DNA of 64,000 nucleotides. Origin: Fundicoccus ignavus. Lineage in GTDB: Bacteria > Bacillota > Bacilli > Lactobacillales > Aerococcaceae. Below are positions 34,955 to 43,170 of this stretch, one piece after another. The notes beneath the pieces were generated by a model, which did not search any database, had not been told where the DNA came from, and saw only the letters and a program-made list of their open reading frames with translations. The stretch lies in contig NZ_WJQT01000013.1 in the NCBI RefSeq assembly GCF_009659375.1, forward strand, positions 19,928 through 83,927, in the 5' to 3' direction. The translations under genes and the position numbers were made by a program. The number at the start of each line of letters is the position of its first letter. Within the stretch, counting starts at the first letter, position 1.

Positions 34955-35335
34955 CCTATGCGATTTCCACTTTGTGAACTAAATATCTCCATAAAAAGTC
35001 TCGGAAAAAGTTTGAGGCCTCCCCCCTATACAATAATACCCATAATCAAGTGGGTCATGCTAACCAACGCGATATCAAAAAGGGAGGCTTGTATAATCGT
35101 CGTGAACGTCTGAGAACGACACCGCCCTGGTTTCTTGCGAGAAAACTATTTACTGTGCAAGTATGGTTTGATTTAGCCAAAGGGATTGAACTTTTGACTA
35201 GAAAGAATTTAATCTAGTCGAAGGTCTGCGAGTATCGACTTGAACAAGGGCTAATCTAGTACCTAGGTAAAACTTCATCGTTAGCTCTCGCTTAAAGCAT
35301 GGTAAATGAAATCTAAACTTATAAACGCTTATCTT
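34955..35335. other. Intergenic stretch with repeat debris
   Basis: GTCTCGG...TTTGAGGCC near 34989-35013 resembles the leader hairpin of the branched repeat, and GAACGTCTGAGAACGACACCGCC near 35103-35130 resembles its right half. The remainder shows nothing recognisable. Confidence 0.4.
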
Positions 35336-35337
35336 AC

Positions 35338-35367
35338 GAAAAAAGAGGGCAATCGCCATCTTTTAAT
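35338..35367 (-). terminator. Terminator of the GNAT gene at 35379
   Basis: Minus-strand AAGATGGC-GATT-GCCCTCTT followed by T. Confidence 0.7.
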
Positions 35368-35378
35368 CGTAATAAATT

Positions 35379-35789
35379 TTAATTCAGTTTCGCAAAAGCT
35401 ACCAAATTCCCCTGGTCACAAGATTGAAAACCATGCTTTTCATAAAAGTGTCTGACATCTTGTGCTTCCTCAGTTAACAGTACCTTTTGGCGTACCTTAA
35501 CGTATTTATGCAAAATTCTTTGCATTAATTGGGTCGCAATCCCTTTGTCTTGATAAGCGTTTAACACTAGTATGTCTTGTACATAAACAATAGTTAAACC
35601 ATCTCCAACAATTCTTATTAGCCCAATTAACTTGTCTTCATCCCAAGCAGACACAACATCTAGTGAATTTGATACAGCTTGTTTTAGCACAGATAAATCT
35701 TGCGTATACGCAAGCCATCCAACATCGTTATATAAATTTTCCAACTGAGCAACATCTATATTTTTCGTATTACTAAAGTTTAATTCCAT
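35379..35789 (-). CDS. GNAT family N-acetyltransferase
   Basis: The 136-residue product shows the GNAT core: LIGLIRIVGDGLTIVYVQDILVL (strand pair), AYQDKGIATQLMQRIL (acetyl-CoA loop, Q/R-x-x-G-x-A/G variant) and RHFYEKHGFQSC at the end. GAGGAGG precedes the ATG. Substrate unknown. Confidence 0.85.
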   Translation of the reverse strand: MELNFSNTKNIDVAQLENLYNDVGWLAYTQDLSVLKQAVSNSLDVVSAWDEDKLIGLIRIVGDGLTIVYVQDILVLNAYQDKGIATQLMQRILHKYVKVRQKVLLTEEAQDVRHFYEKHGFQSCDQGNLVAFAKLN

Positions 35790-36040
35790 TTTTTCCTCCT
35801 CAAAATAATTATTTTGAAGTTTTATTCCACAATTTGTCCACTGTCTAATGTCTCCTTTAAATTCATATTCATAATATAGTTCGTTTATTTAAGTTCGTTT
35901 ATTTAAGTACCTTTCTATGCATCATTGAATTCCACTTTATCAAATTTTTGACCTTTGTCAAAGTTTTCAGCCATCAATTTTCAATAAAATAATTTTCAAC
36001 AGGCTTAAAACTCTTACATCCAGCTAAATATCTGACACTA

Positions 36041-36220
36041 TCGCGAAGCTCATGTGTTGATGGCCAATAGCGGTATTAAGGGCAATTGGCGCAGCTTGAG
36101 CTGACTTTGAGCGCAGCGAATTAGACAGCGCCTAGCCAATTGAGCCGGAAAAGACGAACGACCTTTTCGGCTTTAAAGGCGACCTCCGCCAGGGCAAAGC
36201 AACACATGAGCGCAGCGTAC
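36041..36220 (+). repeat. Branched intergenic repeat, copy L
   Basis: Outer stem GCTCATGTGTTG with CAACACATGAGC (12 bp), inner stems CAATTGGC/GCCAATTG and GCTG/CAGC, and a distal arm GCCGGAAAAG with CTTTTCGGC. Core AGCGGTATTAAGGG, CCTAGCC and GGCGACCTCCGCC kept. In tandem with copy M. Confidence 0.85.
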
Positions 36221-36234
36221 TGTCTTGAATCCCA

Positions 36235-36412
36235 GCGAAGCGCATGTGTTGATTGCCAATAGCGGTATTAAGGGCAATTGGCGCAGCTTGAGCTGATTTT
36301 GAGCGAAGCGAATTAGACAGCGCCTAGCCAATTGAGCCGGAAAAGACGAACGACCTTTTCGGCTTTAAAGGCGACCTCCGCCAGGGCAAAGCAACACATG
36401 AGCGCAGCGTAC
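36235..36412 (+). repeat. Branched intergenic repeat, copy M
   Basis: Near-identical to copy L, 194 bp downstream of it, with one T for C change in the loop after GAGCTGA and CATGTGTTG/CAACACATG as outer stem. Confidence 0.85.
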
Positions 36413-36415
36413 TAT

Positions 36416-36445
36416 AAAAAAGAGACGCTAATCATAGCGCCTACT
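36416..36445 (-). terminator. Terminator of the quinone reductase/aldo-keto reductase operon
   Basis: Minus-strand AGGCGCT-ATGATT-AGCGTCT then six T. Confidence 0.85.
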
Positions 36446-36457
36446 TCATTCATTATA

Positions 36458-37279
36458 TTAGAAGAATACGTCCCCTTGCCATTGCCAGTTATCCAGAACT
36501 GTCAGATCTTCTTCACTTAATTTGAAATCAAAAATCTCAAAGTTTTCTTGAATACGAGCAGCTGAAACTGACTTCGTCAAAGGAATATAGCCTTTATCAA
36601 TACTATAACGTAATAAGACTTGCGCGATAGATTTACTGTATTTGTCTGCTAAAGCTACTAAACTGCTATCCTCTAACATTTGCGGAAGTGGTGATAAAGG
36701 TGACCAAGCTTCCAAAGCCATACCAGCTTCTCGACTCATCGCTACAGTTTCAGTTTGTAATACACCAGGATGCAAGCGAATTTGGTTCACAACTGGCTTG
36801 ATTTCACAGTGAGGTAACAAGTTTTCTAAGTGTTCAACTTTGAAGTTACTCAAACCAATTGAACGTACTTTACCCGCTTTATAAGCTGTTTCAAGCGCAC
36901 GCCAAGTTTGAATATTTGATTCACGCCAATCCTCTTCATGCCCTTGAACAACTGGCCAGTGGATTAACATTAAATCTAAATAATCCGTTCCTAAAGCTTC
37001 TAAAGAAGCGTCAATGGATTGTAGGGCATCTTCATATGCATGATTATTGTTATTAATTTTACTTGTTAAGAAAATTTCTTCGCGTGGCACACCACTTAGT
37101 CGCATACCTTCTCCGACCAAAGCTTCATTGCCATACATTTGAGCTGTATCAATATGACGGTAACCTGCTGCTAAGGCAGCTACTACGCCATCCACACACT
37201 CTTTTGGATCTGTATTACGCCATGTTCCATAACCTAGAACGGGTATCTCTTTGCCATCAATTAATTGGATAGAATTCAT
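36458..37279 (-). CDS. Aldo/keto reductase
   Basis: The 273-residue product has the full tetrad: Asp and Tyr in HIDTAQMYGNE (about 42-52), Lys in LTSKINN (about 73) and His in MLIHWPV (about 107). The ATG at 37279 has AGGAG 11 bp upstream, which overlaps the 3' end of the quinone oxidoreductase gene; only 4 bp separate the two coding regions, so they are one operon. Both act on reactive carbonyl compounds, which suggests a shared detoxification role. Confidence 0.9.
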   Translation of the reverse strand: MNSIQLIDGKEIPVLGYGTWRNTDPKECVDGVVAALAAGYRHIDTAQMYGNEALVGEGMRLSGVPREEIFLTSKINNNNHAYEDALQSIDASLEALGTDYLDLMLIHWPVVQGHEEDWRESNIQTWRALETAYKAGKVRSIGLSNFKVEHLENLLPHCEIKPVVNQIRLHPGVLQTETVAMSREAGMALEAWSPLSPLPQMLEDSSLVALADKYSKSIAQVLLRYSIDKGYIPLTKSVSAARIQENFEIFDFKLSEEDLTVLDNWQWQGDVFF

Positions 37280-37283
37280 ATAG

Positions 37284-38294
37284 TTAAACACTCCTGTTTG
37301 TTAATAGTATTTTGCCGGTATTTAAATTGTCTTTCATACGCTGTTGTGCTGCTTCGGCTTCCGATAAGTCAAACACTTGGTCCACTACGGGACGTAATTG
37401 TCCGTCAGTAAAAGCTTGCCCGAAACGTGCCAAAAATTCATGCGACAGACGTGCTTTGTACTCAGCCGTACGCGGTGTTAAGAGCGTACCAGTCAGCGTC
37501 ACAAATTTTTTCATCAGATCAAATAATTGCACTTCCGGTACAAGTGAACCGCCTAGGGCTCCAATCAATAGCCAACGTCCTTCGACCGCAATACTCTCGA
37601 GGTTACGTGACCAGTAACTTGCTCCAACGAAATCCATGATGATGTCCGCCCCACGACCGTCAGTCACTTCCAGCACACGTTCCGCAAAGTTTTCTTCTTT
37701 ATAGTTAATCAGTACATCAGCACCTAAGCTCTGGCAGAATGTTAATTTTTCCTGTGAGCCAGCCGTCACAATGACAGTCGTATTCGGAACTTGCTTCACC
37801 AATTGAATGGCTGCCGTTCCGACACCACTCGCGCCCGCATGAATAAGTACCGTCTGCCCTTCTGATAACTGACCATGCCAGAATAAATTCTGATATGCCG
37901 TCAAGAAAACTTCTGGTATAGCAGCCGCATCGGTGAAATCTAAACCTTCAGGAATATGCATTGCACGTGAAGCTGGCATCGCAGCATACTCAGCATAACC
38001 GCCACCATCGACTAAGCCCATCACATGATCACCGACACTAAAATCTGTCACGGCGTCACCAATTTGCACAACTACCCCTGAAATTTCCACGCCTAATTCC
38101 ACTCGTTCAACTTCAGTGGGAAGCGGTTCATCCGCATAACCCGCCTGACGATGACGTGTCATTAAATCCGTTCGATTAACTCCGGATGCCATCACTTCAA
38201 TCAATAAATCACTCGACTCCAAATGAGGCGCTGGAACGTCTTGATATTCCAACCAATTCCCCGTCTCTGTCTGTTTCACAATGATTCCCTTCAT
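37284..38294 (-). CDS. Zinc-free NADPH:quinone oxidoreductase
   Basis: The 336-residue product belongs to the quinone oxidoreductase/PIG3 branch of medium-chain dehydrogenases: ASGVNRTDLMTR, DGGGYAEYAAMPAS, AAIPEVFLTAYQNLF, the NADPH loop HAGASGVGTAAIQL and GSQEKLTFCQSLGADVLINY. No zinc-binding cysteine set. The ATG at 38294 has GGGAGGAG upstream; ten extra codons upstream lack a site. First gene of a two-gene operon with the aldo/keto reductase. Confidence 0.88.
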   Translation of the reverse strand: MKGIIVKQTETGNWLEYQDVPAPHLESSDLLIEVMASGVNRTDLMTRHRQAGYADEPLPTEVERVELGVEISGVVVQIGDAVTDFSVGDHVMGLVDGGGYAEYAAMPASRAMHIPEGLDFTDAAAIPEVFLTAYQNLFWHGQLSEGQTVLIHAGASGVGTAAIQLVKQVPNTTVIVTAGSQEKLTFCQSLGADVLINYKEENFAERVLEVTDGRGADIIMDFVGASYWSRNLESIAVEGRWLLIGALGGSLVPEVQLFDLMKKFVTLTGTLLTPRTAEYKARLSHEFLARFGQAFTDGQLRPVVDQVFDLSEAEAAQQRMKDNLNTGKILLTNRSV

Positions 38295-38363
38295 TGAAAA
38301 TCTCCTCCCATCGTTTTGCGTCAATATCTATTATACACCACTAATGGCAAAATACTTCACTCA

Positions 38364-38386
38364 ACGCTTCCGAAAAAGCGTATAAT
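38364..38386 (+). promoter_or_regulatory. Promoter -10 with short inverted repeat
   Basis: ACGCTT-CCGAAA-AAGCGT (38364-38381) abuts TATAAT (38381-38386) upstream of the double VOC gene. It could be a small operator. Confidence 0.4.
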
Positions 38387-38432
38387 ATAAGTGCAGTAAG
38401 TTAATAGATGAAAAATCAGAATGGAGTTGTGA

Positions 38433-39263
38433 ATGATGGATTTAAAAGCAGTAGAATTTGATTTTATTGTTAATAATGTAAAACAAACAAAAGCAGTATA
38501 TGAACAACTTTTCCCGTTGGAAATTATCGAGGAAACTCATTTTCCAGTCGGTAACAATGAACTAGTATTCAACCTATTTGGCAGTCGTTTTCACTTACTA
38601 GACGCTAATGCAGATTATGGCTTAGCCGCACCTGAACCAGATGAAAGTTTCCCTTTCTGGTTTAATGTGCAAGTAAATAATGTTGACGAAATCTGGTCCC
38701 AAGTCTTAGCGAATAATGGACGTGTTCTACAAGAACCGACGACGCGTGAAGGCGATACGTTGGCTATGTTCCAAGATCCTGATGGCTACATTTGGCGTTT
38801 ACAAAGTCTAACTGAAACAGAATTAACACCAAGCGTTGAATTGGCTTTTGTTGTGCCAGAAGTCGAAGCAGCCCTTGAGTCTTATAACGCTATCTTTGAA
38901 CTTGATTCAGCAGCAATGAGCGACGATCACCAAGAAGCTAGTTTCTCTTTATTCGGTACCAACTTACGTTTACATGAAGAAGATGAAGCTGCAGGTTTAT
39001 TAGCATTAGATGAGGATGAAAGTTTACCTTTCTGGTTCAACGTCGTCGTACCCGATTTAATGGCAGTTTGGGAGAAAGCTATCGCTGAAGATGCCCAAGT
39101 GATTCAAGCCCCTACCAAAATAGAACAAATGGGCATCACCAACGCGATGTTCTCTGATTTGGAAGGCTACGTTTGGATGTTACATCAAATTCATGAAGTG
39201 GTATCCTTTGATGAGCGCATTGAATACTTCGAGAATGAGATGGGCCTTGAAAGCGAAGATTAA
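38433..39263 (+). CDS. Tandem VOC-domain protein
   Basis: The 276-residue product consists of two vicinal-oxygen-chelate domains: residues about 5-128 (EFDFIVNNVKQTKAVYEQLFP, FHLLDANADYGLAAP, FQDPDGYIWRL) and about 135-260 (ELAFVVPEVEAALESYNAIFE, LRLHEEDEAAGLLAL, FSDLEGYVWMLHQ). An internal duplication is clear. Residues that normally bind metal in glyoxalases are poorly kept, so it may bind a small molecule instead. GGAG lies 6-9 bp before the two adjacent ATG codons. The long hairpin array follows the gene before any terminator. Confidence 0.8.
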   Translation: MMDLKAVEFDFIVNNVKQTKAVYEQLFPLEIIEETHFPVGNNELVFNLFGSRFHLLDANADYGLAAPEPDESFPFWFNVQVNNVDEIWSQVLANNGRVLQEPTTREGDTLAMFQDPDGYIWRLQSLTETELTPSVELAFVVPEVEAALESYNAIFELDSAAMSDDHQEASFSLFGTNLRLHEEDEAAGLLALDEDESLPFWFNVVVPDLMAVWEKAIAEDAQVIQAPTKIEQMGITNAMFSDLEGYVWMLHQIHEVVSFDERIEYFENEMGLESED

Positions 39264-39294
39264 TTTCGGAGAGTGATTGTGTGATAGTGTTCGA

Positions 39295-39904
39295 ATCATG
39301 TTCCACTTCTCGAAACTGAGACACGATTACAAGCATATCGTGCTCCACTTCTCGAAACTGAGACACGACTCAATAACTATCGTGCTCCACTTCTTGAAAC
39401 TGAGACATGATTTCATGATTTTCAGGTCGAATCATGTTCCACTTTTCGAAACTGGGACATGACTCAATGCCTATCGTGCTTCAGTTCTCGAAACTGGAAC
39501 ATGATTACAAGCCTATCGTGCTCCACTTTTTCAAACTGAGACATGACTCAATTCCTATTGTGTTCCAGTTCTTGAAACTGAGACATGATTTCATGATTTT
39601 CAGTTCGAATCATGTTCCACTTTTCGAAACTGGGACATGACTCAATGCCTATCGTGCTTCAGTTCTCGAAACTGGAACATGATTACAAGCCTATCGTGCT
39701 CCACTTTTCGAAGCTGGGACACGACTCAATACCTATCGTGCTCCACTTCTTGAAACTGAGACATGATTTCATGATTTTCAGGTCGAATCATGTTCGACTT
39801 TTCGAAACTGAGACATGACTCAATGCCTATCGTGCTTCAGTTCTCGAAACTGGAACATGATTACAAGCCTATCGTGCTCCACTTTTTCAAACTGGAACAT
39901 GATT
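39295..39904 (+). repeat. Array of 14 palindromic hairpin units
   Basis: Fourteen units of about 30 nt of the form TCRTGYTCCA-CTTYTCGAAAC-TGRGACAYGA, each able to form a hairpin, are separated by spacers mostly of about 10-20 nt (TCAATGCCTA, TACAAGCCTA and TTCATGATTTTCAGG are recurring types). Four units make a higher-order repeat of 178 bp that occurs about three times (for example from 39434, 39612 and 39790). The spacers recur, so this is not a CRISPR array. The frame is open on the plus strand only because of the period. It lies between the VOC gene and a terminator and may be a transcribed 3' region. Confidence 0.85.
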
Positions 39905-39964
39905 ATGTAGCTAACCCTTTCCACCGAAAAGAGCATAAAATCACTACCCTATCAGAATCACCAT

Positions 39965-39995
39965 ACGCTTGAAGCGCTAACTTCAGGCGTTTTTT
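39965..39995 (+). terminator. Terminator after the hairpin array
   Basis: ACGCTTGAAG pairs with CTTCAGGCGT, followed by six T. It is the first convincing plus-strand terminator after the double VOC gene. Confidence 0.85.
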
Positions 39996-40091
39996 GGGTG
40001 GTTGGCATTATAAAGTATTCTGAAAGGCGATTTAAATGTGGGGATTTTGATGTAAATTATGTTAAGATATTCTAAAGGGGGATTGCTTGTG

Positions 40092-40661
40092 AATGATTTA
40101 AAAAAGGCACCAATTAAGAAATCAGATTGGTTAGCTATACCAAATATATTATCGCTAGTGAGAATTATGTTGATTCCAGTTTTTATTTATATTTACTTTA
40201 ACAACGAGCTTTCCTACAATCATCTGTGGGCCGCTGCGATTGTGCTGCTTTCGGGCGCGACGGACTCCTTGGATGGAATTATTGCGCGTCGCTTCAACAT
40301 GATTACTGATTTAGGAAAATTATTAGATCCTTTTGCGGATAAATTGACGCAATTGGCCATTATTATTTGCTTAATTTACACTTGGCCAGGCATGTTAATC
40401 GTGGTTAGCGTGTTCGTCATTAAAGAGTTAACGTTACTTGCTTGCTCGATTTTATTATTCCGCAACGGCAAAGTCATGGACGGCGCTCTATGGTACGGTA
40501 AAGTTTCGACACTTGTCTTTTACGCCTGCGCCTTAATCTTGGTCGCTTTTCCAACCATGAACCAAATCTTAGCCAATACTTTAATGAGCGTAACCGCAAT
40601 CAGTTTGCTTTTGGCCTTCGTTCTTTATACCCGTTGGTTTGTCATCCAATTAAGAAAATAA
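40092..40661 (+). CDS. pgsA: CDP-alcohol phosphatidyltransferase (PgsA type)
   Basis: The 189-residue membrane protein has the complete CDP-alcohol phosphotransferase motif D62-G63-x2-A66-R67-x8-G76-x3-D80-x3-D84. The N-terminal NILSLVRIMLIPVF is typical of phosphatidylglycerophosphate synthases, which make phosphatidylglycerol phosphate from CDP-diacylglycerol and glycerol-3-phosphate. It starts with GTG at 40092 (AAAGGGGG 7 bp upstream); an ATG eleven codons earlier lies ahead of that binding site. As bacteria of this group may have two such enzymes, a cardiolipin or other head-group role cannot be excluded. Confidence 0.8.
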   Translation, partial: NDLKKAPIKKSDWLAIPNILSLVRIMLIPVFIYIYFNNELSYNHLWAAAIVLLSGATDSLDGIIARRFNMITDLGKLLDPFADKLTQLAIIICLIYTWPGMLIVVSVFVIKELTLLACSILLFRNGKVMDGALWYGKVSTLVFYACALILVAFPTMNQILANTLMSVTAISLLLAFVLYTRWFVIQLRK

Positions 40662-40698
40662 TACCTTTCCAAAATACGACCTTCAATCGATTAAATGA

Positions 40699-40728
40699 GA
40701 AACCATTCTTTGCGGATGGTTTCTTTTT
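40699..40728 (+). terminator. Terminator of the phosphatidyltransferase gene
   Basis: GAAACCAT pairs with ATGGTTTC, followed by five T. Confidence 0.85.
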
Positions 40729-40837
40729 ATTTTTTGTTAAGGCTTCTCTAAATGAACTTTCCATGATATGATTAAGAAAACGCATACAATGTTGTTGCGT
40801 TCCTTTTATGTTCATATTTTGATAAGGAGTGAGTAAA

Positions 40838-41539
40838 ATGTCGAAACGTGGATTATTAGACTTATTATTGTTACCGTTACTGCTCATGCTTGTCTTCAAT
40901 CAACCACTTACTCTATTCGCTCAATCATCCGATGATACTGATTCGCTCAACTTACAAATAGCTGACCTCACACAACTTGTTGAAGATTTGACAATACAAA
41001 TTAATGATCTAGAAACTCGTGTAGCAGAGCTTGAAGAAGCAGCTCCGATAGTTACTACTGCTCAGATTGATGACAGCATTGGTAAACGTAGTAATCCTGT
41101 GCCATTTGGTGATAGTTTTACCTTTGAATTTACGGAGTACGGTAGCAGTGGTCCTTTTGATGTCACAGCATCACTCTCAATCTTAAGCGTAATCCGTGGA
41201 CAAGAGGCACTTGATATTATTAGCGCCGACGACGCTTATGCAGATGAGCTCCCAAGTGAATTTGAATGGGCCATTGTCGAAATGCAACTTAACTACTTAT
41301 CGGGTAGTGAAGATGACCCTTACTCAACTTACCTTTACCCTACGGTCTTTGATATCAGTGGTAAAGAAATTGCCCAAAACTATTATGCTTATACCAACCT
41401 AGTTGAGTTCAATTATACACGACTCTTCCCAGGCGCGAGCCATACAGGCTACGTCACTTTAGTCGTCCCTCAAGGTGAAGAAGCCTTCAACCTAGTTATT
41501 AACGCAGGCAACGACACTATCTTCTTTGCCACTGAATAA
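40838..41539 (+). CDS. Secreted coiled-coil protein with DUF4352-like beta domain
   Basis: The 233-residue product has a signal peptide (1-28, LFA|QSSD), a leucine-rich coiled coil (about 36-66: LQIADLTQLVEDLTIQ and so on, heptad spacing) and a C-terminal beta-rich domain beginning SIGKRSNPVPFGDSFTFEF (about 79-97), the pattern seen at the start of DUF4352-type immunoglobulin-like domains. AAGGAG lies before the ATG. No cell wall anchor or lipobox is present. Role unknown; a wall-associated or multimeric surface protein is plausible. Confidence 0.7.
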   Translation: MSKRGLLDLLLLPLLLMLVFNQPLTLFAQSSDDTDSLNLQIADLTQLVEDLTIQINDLETRVAELEEAAPIVTTAQIDDSIGKRSNPVPFGDSFTFEFTEYGSSGPFDVTASLSILSVIRGQEALDIISADDAYADELPSEFEWAIVEMQLNYLSGSEDDPYSTYLYPTVFDISGKEIAQNYYAYTNLVEFNYTRLFPGASHTGYVTLVVPQGEEAFNLVINAGNDTIFFATE

Positions 41540-41553
41540 GCCCCTTTACACAG

Positions 41554-41584
41554 ACGTCAGCTTTCACTAGCTGACGTTTATTTT
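41554..41584 (+). terminator. Terminator of the secreted coiled-coil gene
   Basis: ACGTCAGCT with AGCTGACGT (9 bp), followed by TTATTTT. Confidence 0.8.
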
Positions 41585-41647
41585 GTTGCACGCCAATGTG
41601 ATTGCTTACAGTATGACTAGGAAGCAGGTTGTGTGAACAGAAATAAT

Positions 41648-42054
41648 CTAGCCGATACCCGAGGTCTTTCGGCTAGATTAATCTCTTTTCTAGCCGATAC
41701 TCACGGACCTTCGGCTAGATTAACTTCTTTTCTAGCCGATACTCACGGACCTTCGGCTAGATTAATCTCTTTTCTAGCCGATACTCACGGACCTTCGGCT
41801 AGATTAACTTCTTTTCTAGCCGATACTCACGGACCTTCGGCTAGATTAACTTCTTTTCTAGCCGATACTCACGGACCTTCGGCTAGATTAACTTCTTTTC
41901 TAGTCGATACTCACGGACCTTCGGCTAGATTAACTTCTTTTCTAGCCGATACTCATGGACCTTCGGCTAGATTAACCTCTTTTCTAGCCGATACTCACAG
42001 ACTTTCGGCTAGATTAACCTCTTTTCTAGCCGATACTCACAGACTTTCGGCTAG
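41648..42054 (+). repeat. Ten tandem 42-bp hairpin units
   Basis: Each unit has CTAGCCGA, a 13-nt loop (usually TACTCACGGACCT), TCGGCTAG and a 13-nt linker (ATTAACTTCTTTT type). The 8-bp arms are perfect in all but one unit, where CTAGTCGA occurs. Because 42 is divisible by three the frame stays open and yields a repeated FLADTHGPSARLTS peptide, but there is no ribosome binding site. CTAGCCGA is also the sequence of a conserved strand of the branched repeat (CCTAGCCGATTG). Confidence 0.9.
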
Positions 42055-42276
42055 ATTAAATGGACAGTAATTTATACGGCTTCATCAAAGTATAGACAGT
42101 GTGGAATGAGATAGATTAATTTTATGTACACTAATAAAAAAGTTAGCTTATTTGGACAAACGCAAGTGAAGAAAGCGCATGTTATTTATAGACACCACAA
42201 ACTCGTCCTGTTTTCCTAACAGGCACATTCAACAAGGCCATTTCTTAAACTAGACAGTTAATTAAAGATCAAGGCG

Positions 42277-42360
42277 GTGTCGTGTCCAAGGGCCACGACG
42301 ATTATATTAGAACCACAAGACGTTTAAATCGTGTCGGCCGAATGGTCGACACTCCTTATG
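42277..42360 (+). repeat. GTGTCG intergenic repeat, copy 2
   Basis: Same layout as 10591-10675: GTGTCGTGTCC...GGCCACGACGATTATATTA, CCACAA, GTTTAAAT, then GTGTCGGCC...GGTCGACAC. Arms differ slightly but still pair. Confidence 0.65.
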
Positions 42361-42407
42361 CTCTTCGTTTTTGTACAAGCAACAACTTAAACCAAGAATA
42401 CTAACAA

Positions 42408-42545
42408 TGCAGCGAATTAGACAGAGCCTAGCCGATTGAGCTGGAAAAGCACGAACTTCAGTGAGGCTTTGAAAGCGACCACCGCCTTGGAAAACAATAA
42501 GCTGAACGTAGTATAAAGCTTGATAAATCAACATAAAACTTATAA
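42408..42545 (+). repeat. Branched intergenic repeat, copy N (right half)
   Basis: Starts within the inner arm (GCAGCGAATTAGACAGAGCC) and continues through CCTAGCCGATTGAGCTGG to AACAATAAGCTGAACGTAG. The left half is deleted. It follows GTGTCG repeat copy 2, as copy D follows copy 1. Confidence 0.75.
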
Positions 42546-42558
42546 ACCCTTATATTAC

Positions 42559-42583
42559 AAAAAATTCTCAACCGAGAATTTTC
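42559..42583 (-). terminator. Terminator of the small membrane protein gene
   Basis: Minus-strand AAAATTCTC-GGTT-GAGAATTTTTT. Confidence 0.75.
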
Positions 42584-42595
42584 TGTATCACCTAT

Positions 42596-42924
42596 TTACT
42601 TATTGGGCTCTATTTTTAAATAGGCGGTGAATAATAAGGCCGCTTGAATAATCACATACATCATATAAGACGGGAACAAAGCTACCGCTACTCCGTATAA
42701 GCCGGCTGCCAATAATACTAGCCCCTTAGTCTCTTTGAACAAACAAACCAACGTCATCAATGTCGCCAACCACGTCGCCACTAAATGTGGGAACACGATA
42801 CGTAACGCATCTTGATAAGCGGGATCTGTTACGAAAGCGGGATTTAAGAAAAATTGCCATATATAAAAAACTGTGGCTAACACTCCTAAAACCAGTGTTC
42901 CTTAATATAAGTTTTCGTCTGCAT
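42596..42924 (-). pseudogene. Small membrane protein gene with a probable frameshift
   Basis: The ATG at 42922-42924 has a strong AAGGAG, but its frame runs only MQTKTYIKEHWF before a stop. The neighbouring frame continues as TLVLGVLATVFYIWQFF and goes on with three membrane segments to 42596. Joining the two by a shift near 42890-42900 gives a natural protein of about 108 residues. The long frame on its own has no good start. Either a one- or two-base indel has broken the gene or the sequence has an error there. Family not recognised. Confidence 0.55.
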
Positions 42925-43170
42925 AACTGACTCCTTCACGACTTTTCTTTATTATAACCCAATCCCTAAAGCCTAACTAGCCCCGATACGTCTAAAGAAC
43001 ACTTCACTTATTAGCTTGCCTCATCACATCAATCCTTAACTTTTGTTTGCGACGAGTTTAAGATTTGCTTGCACGATCGATTTTGAGTGCGTATTAACTG
43101 CGTGGAGTCGTATTTTGGAATAGAATGGGGTTGTGATGTCGCATATGTTTTTCTTTAAGGAGGAAATTTG

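Noticed and set aside
34948..35337. Small RNA gene in the gap
   Set aside because: Only scattered resemblance to the branched repeat; no complete fold or promoter could be supported.
39295..39904. CRISPR array
   Set aside because: Repeats are palindromic throughout, spacers are short and recur, and no cas genes are near.
39277..39972. Short plus-strand open frames encoding repeated FHFSKLGHD-type peptides
   Set aside because: They follow from the hairpin array; no ribosome binding sites, and the frame changes between units.
41633..42070. 145-residue frame with ten FLADTHGPSARLTS repeats
   Set aside because: The 42-bp period keeps any frame open; there is no ribosome binding site, and the DNA palindrome explains the conservation.
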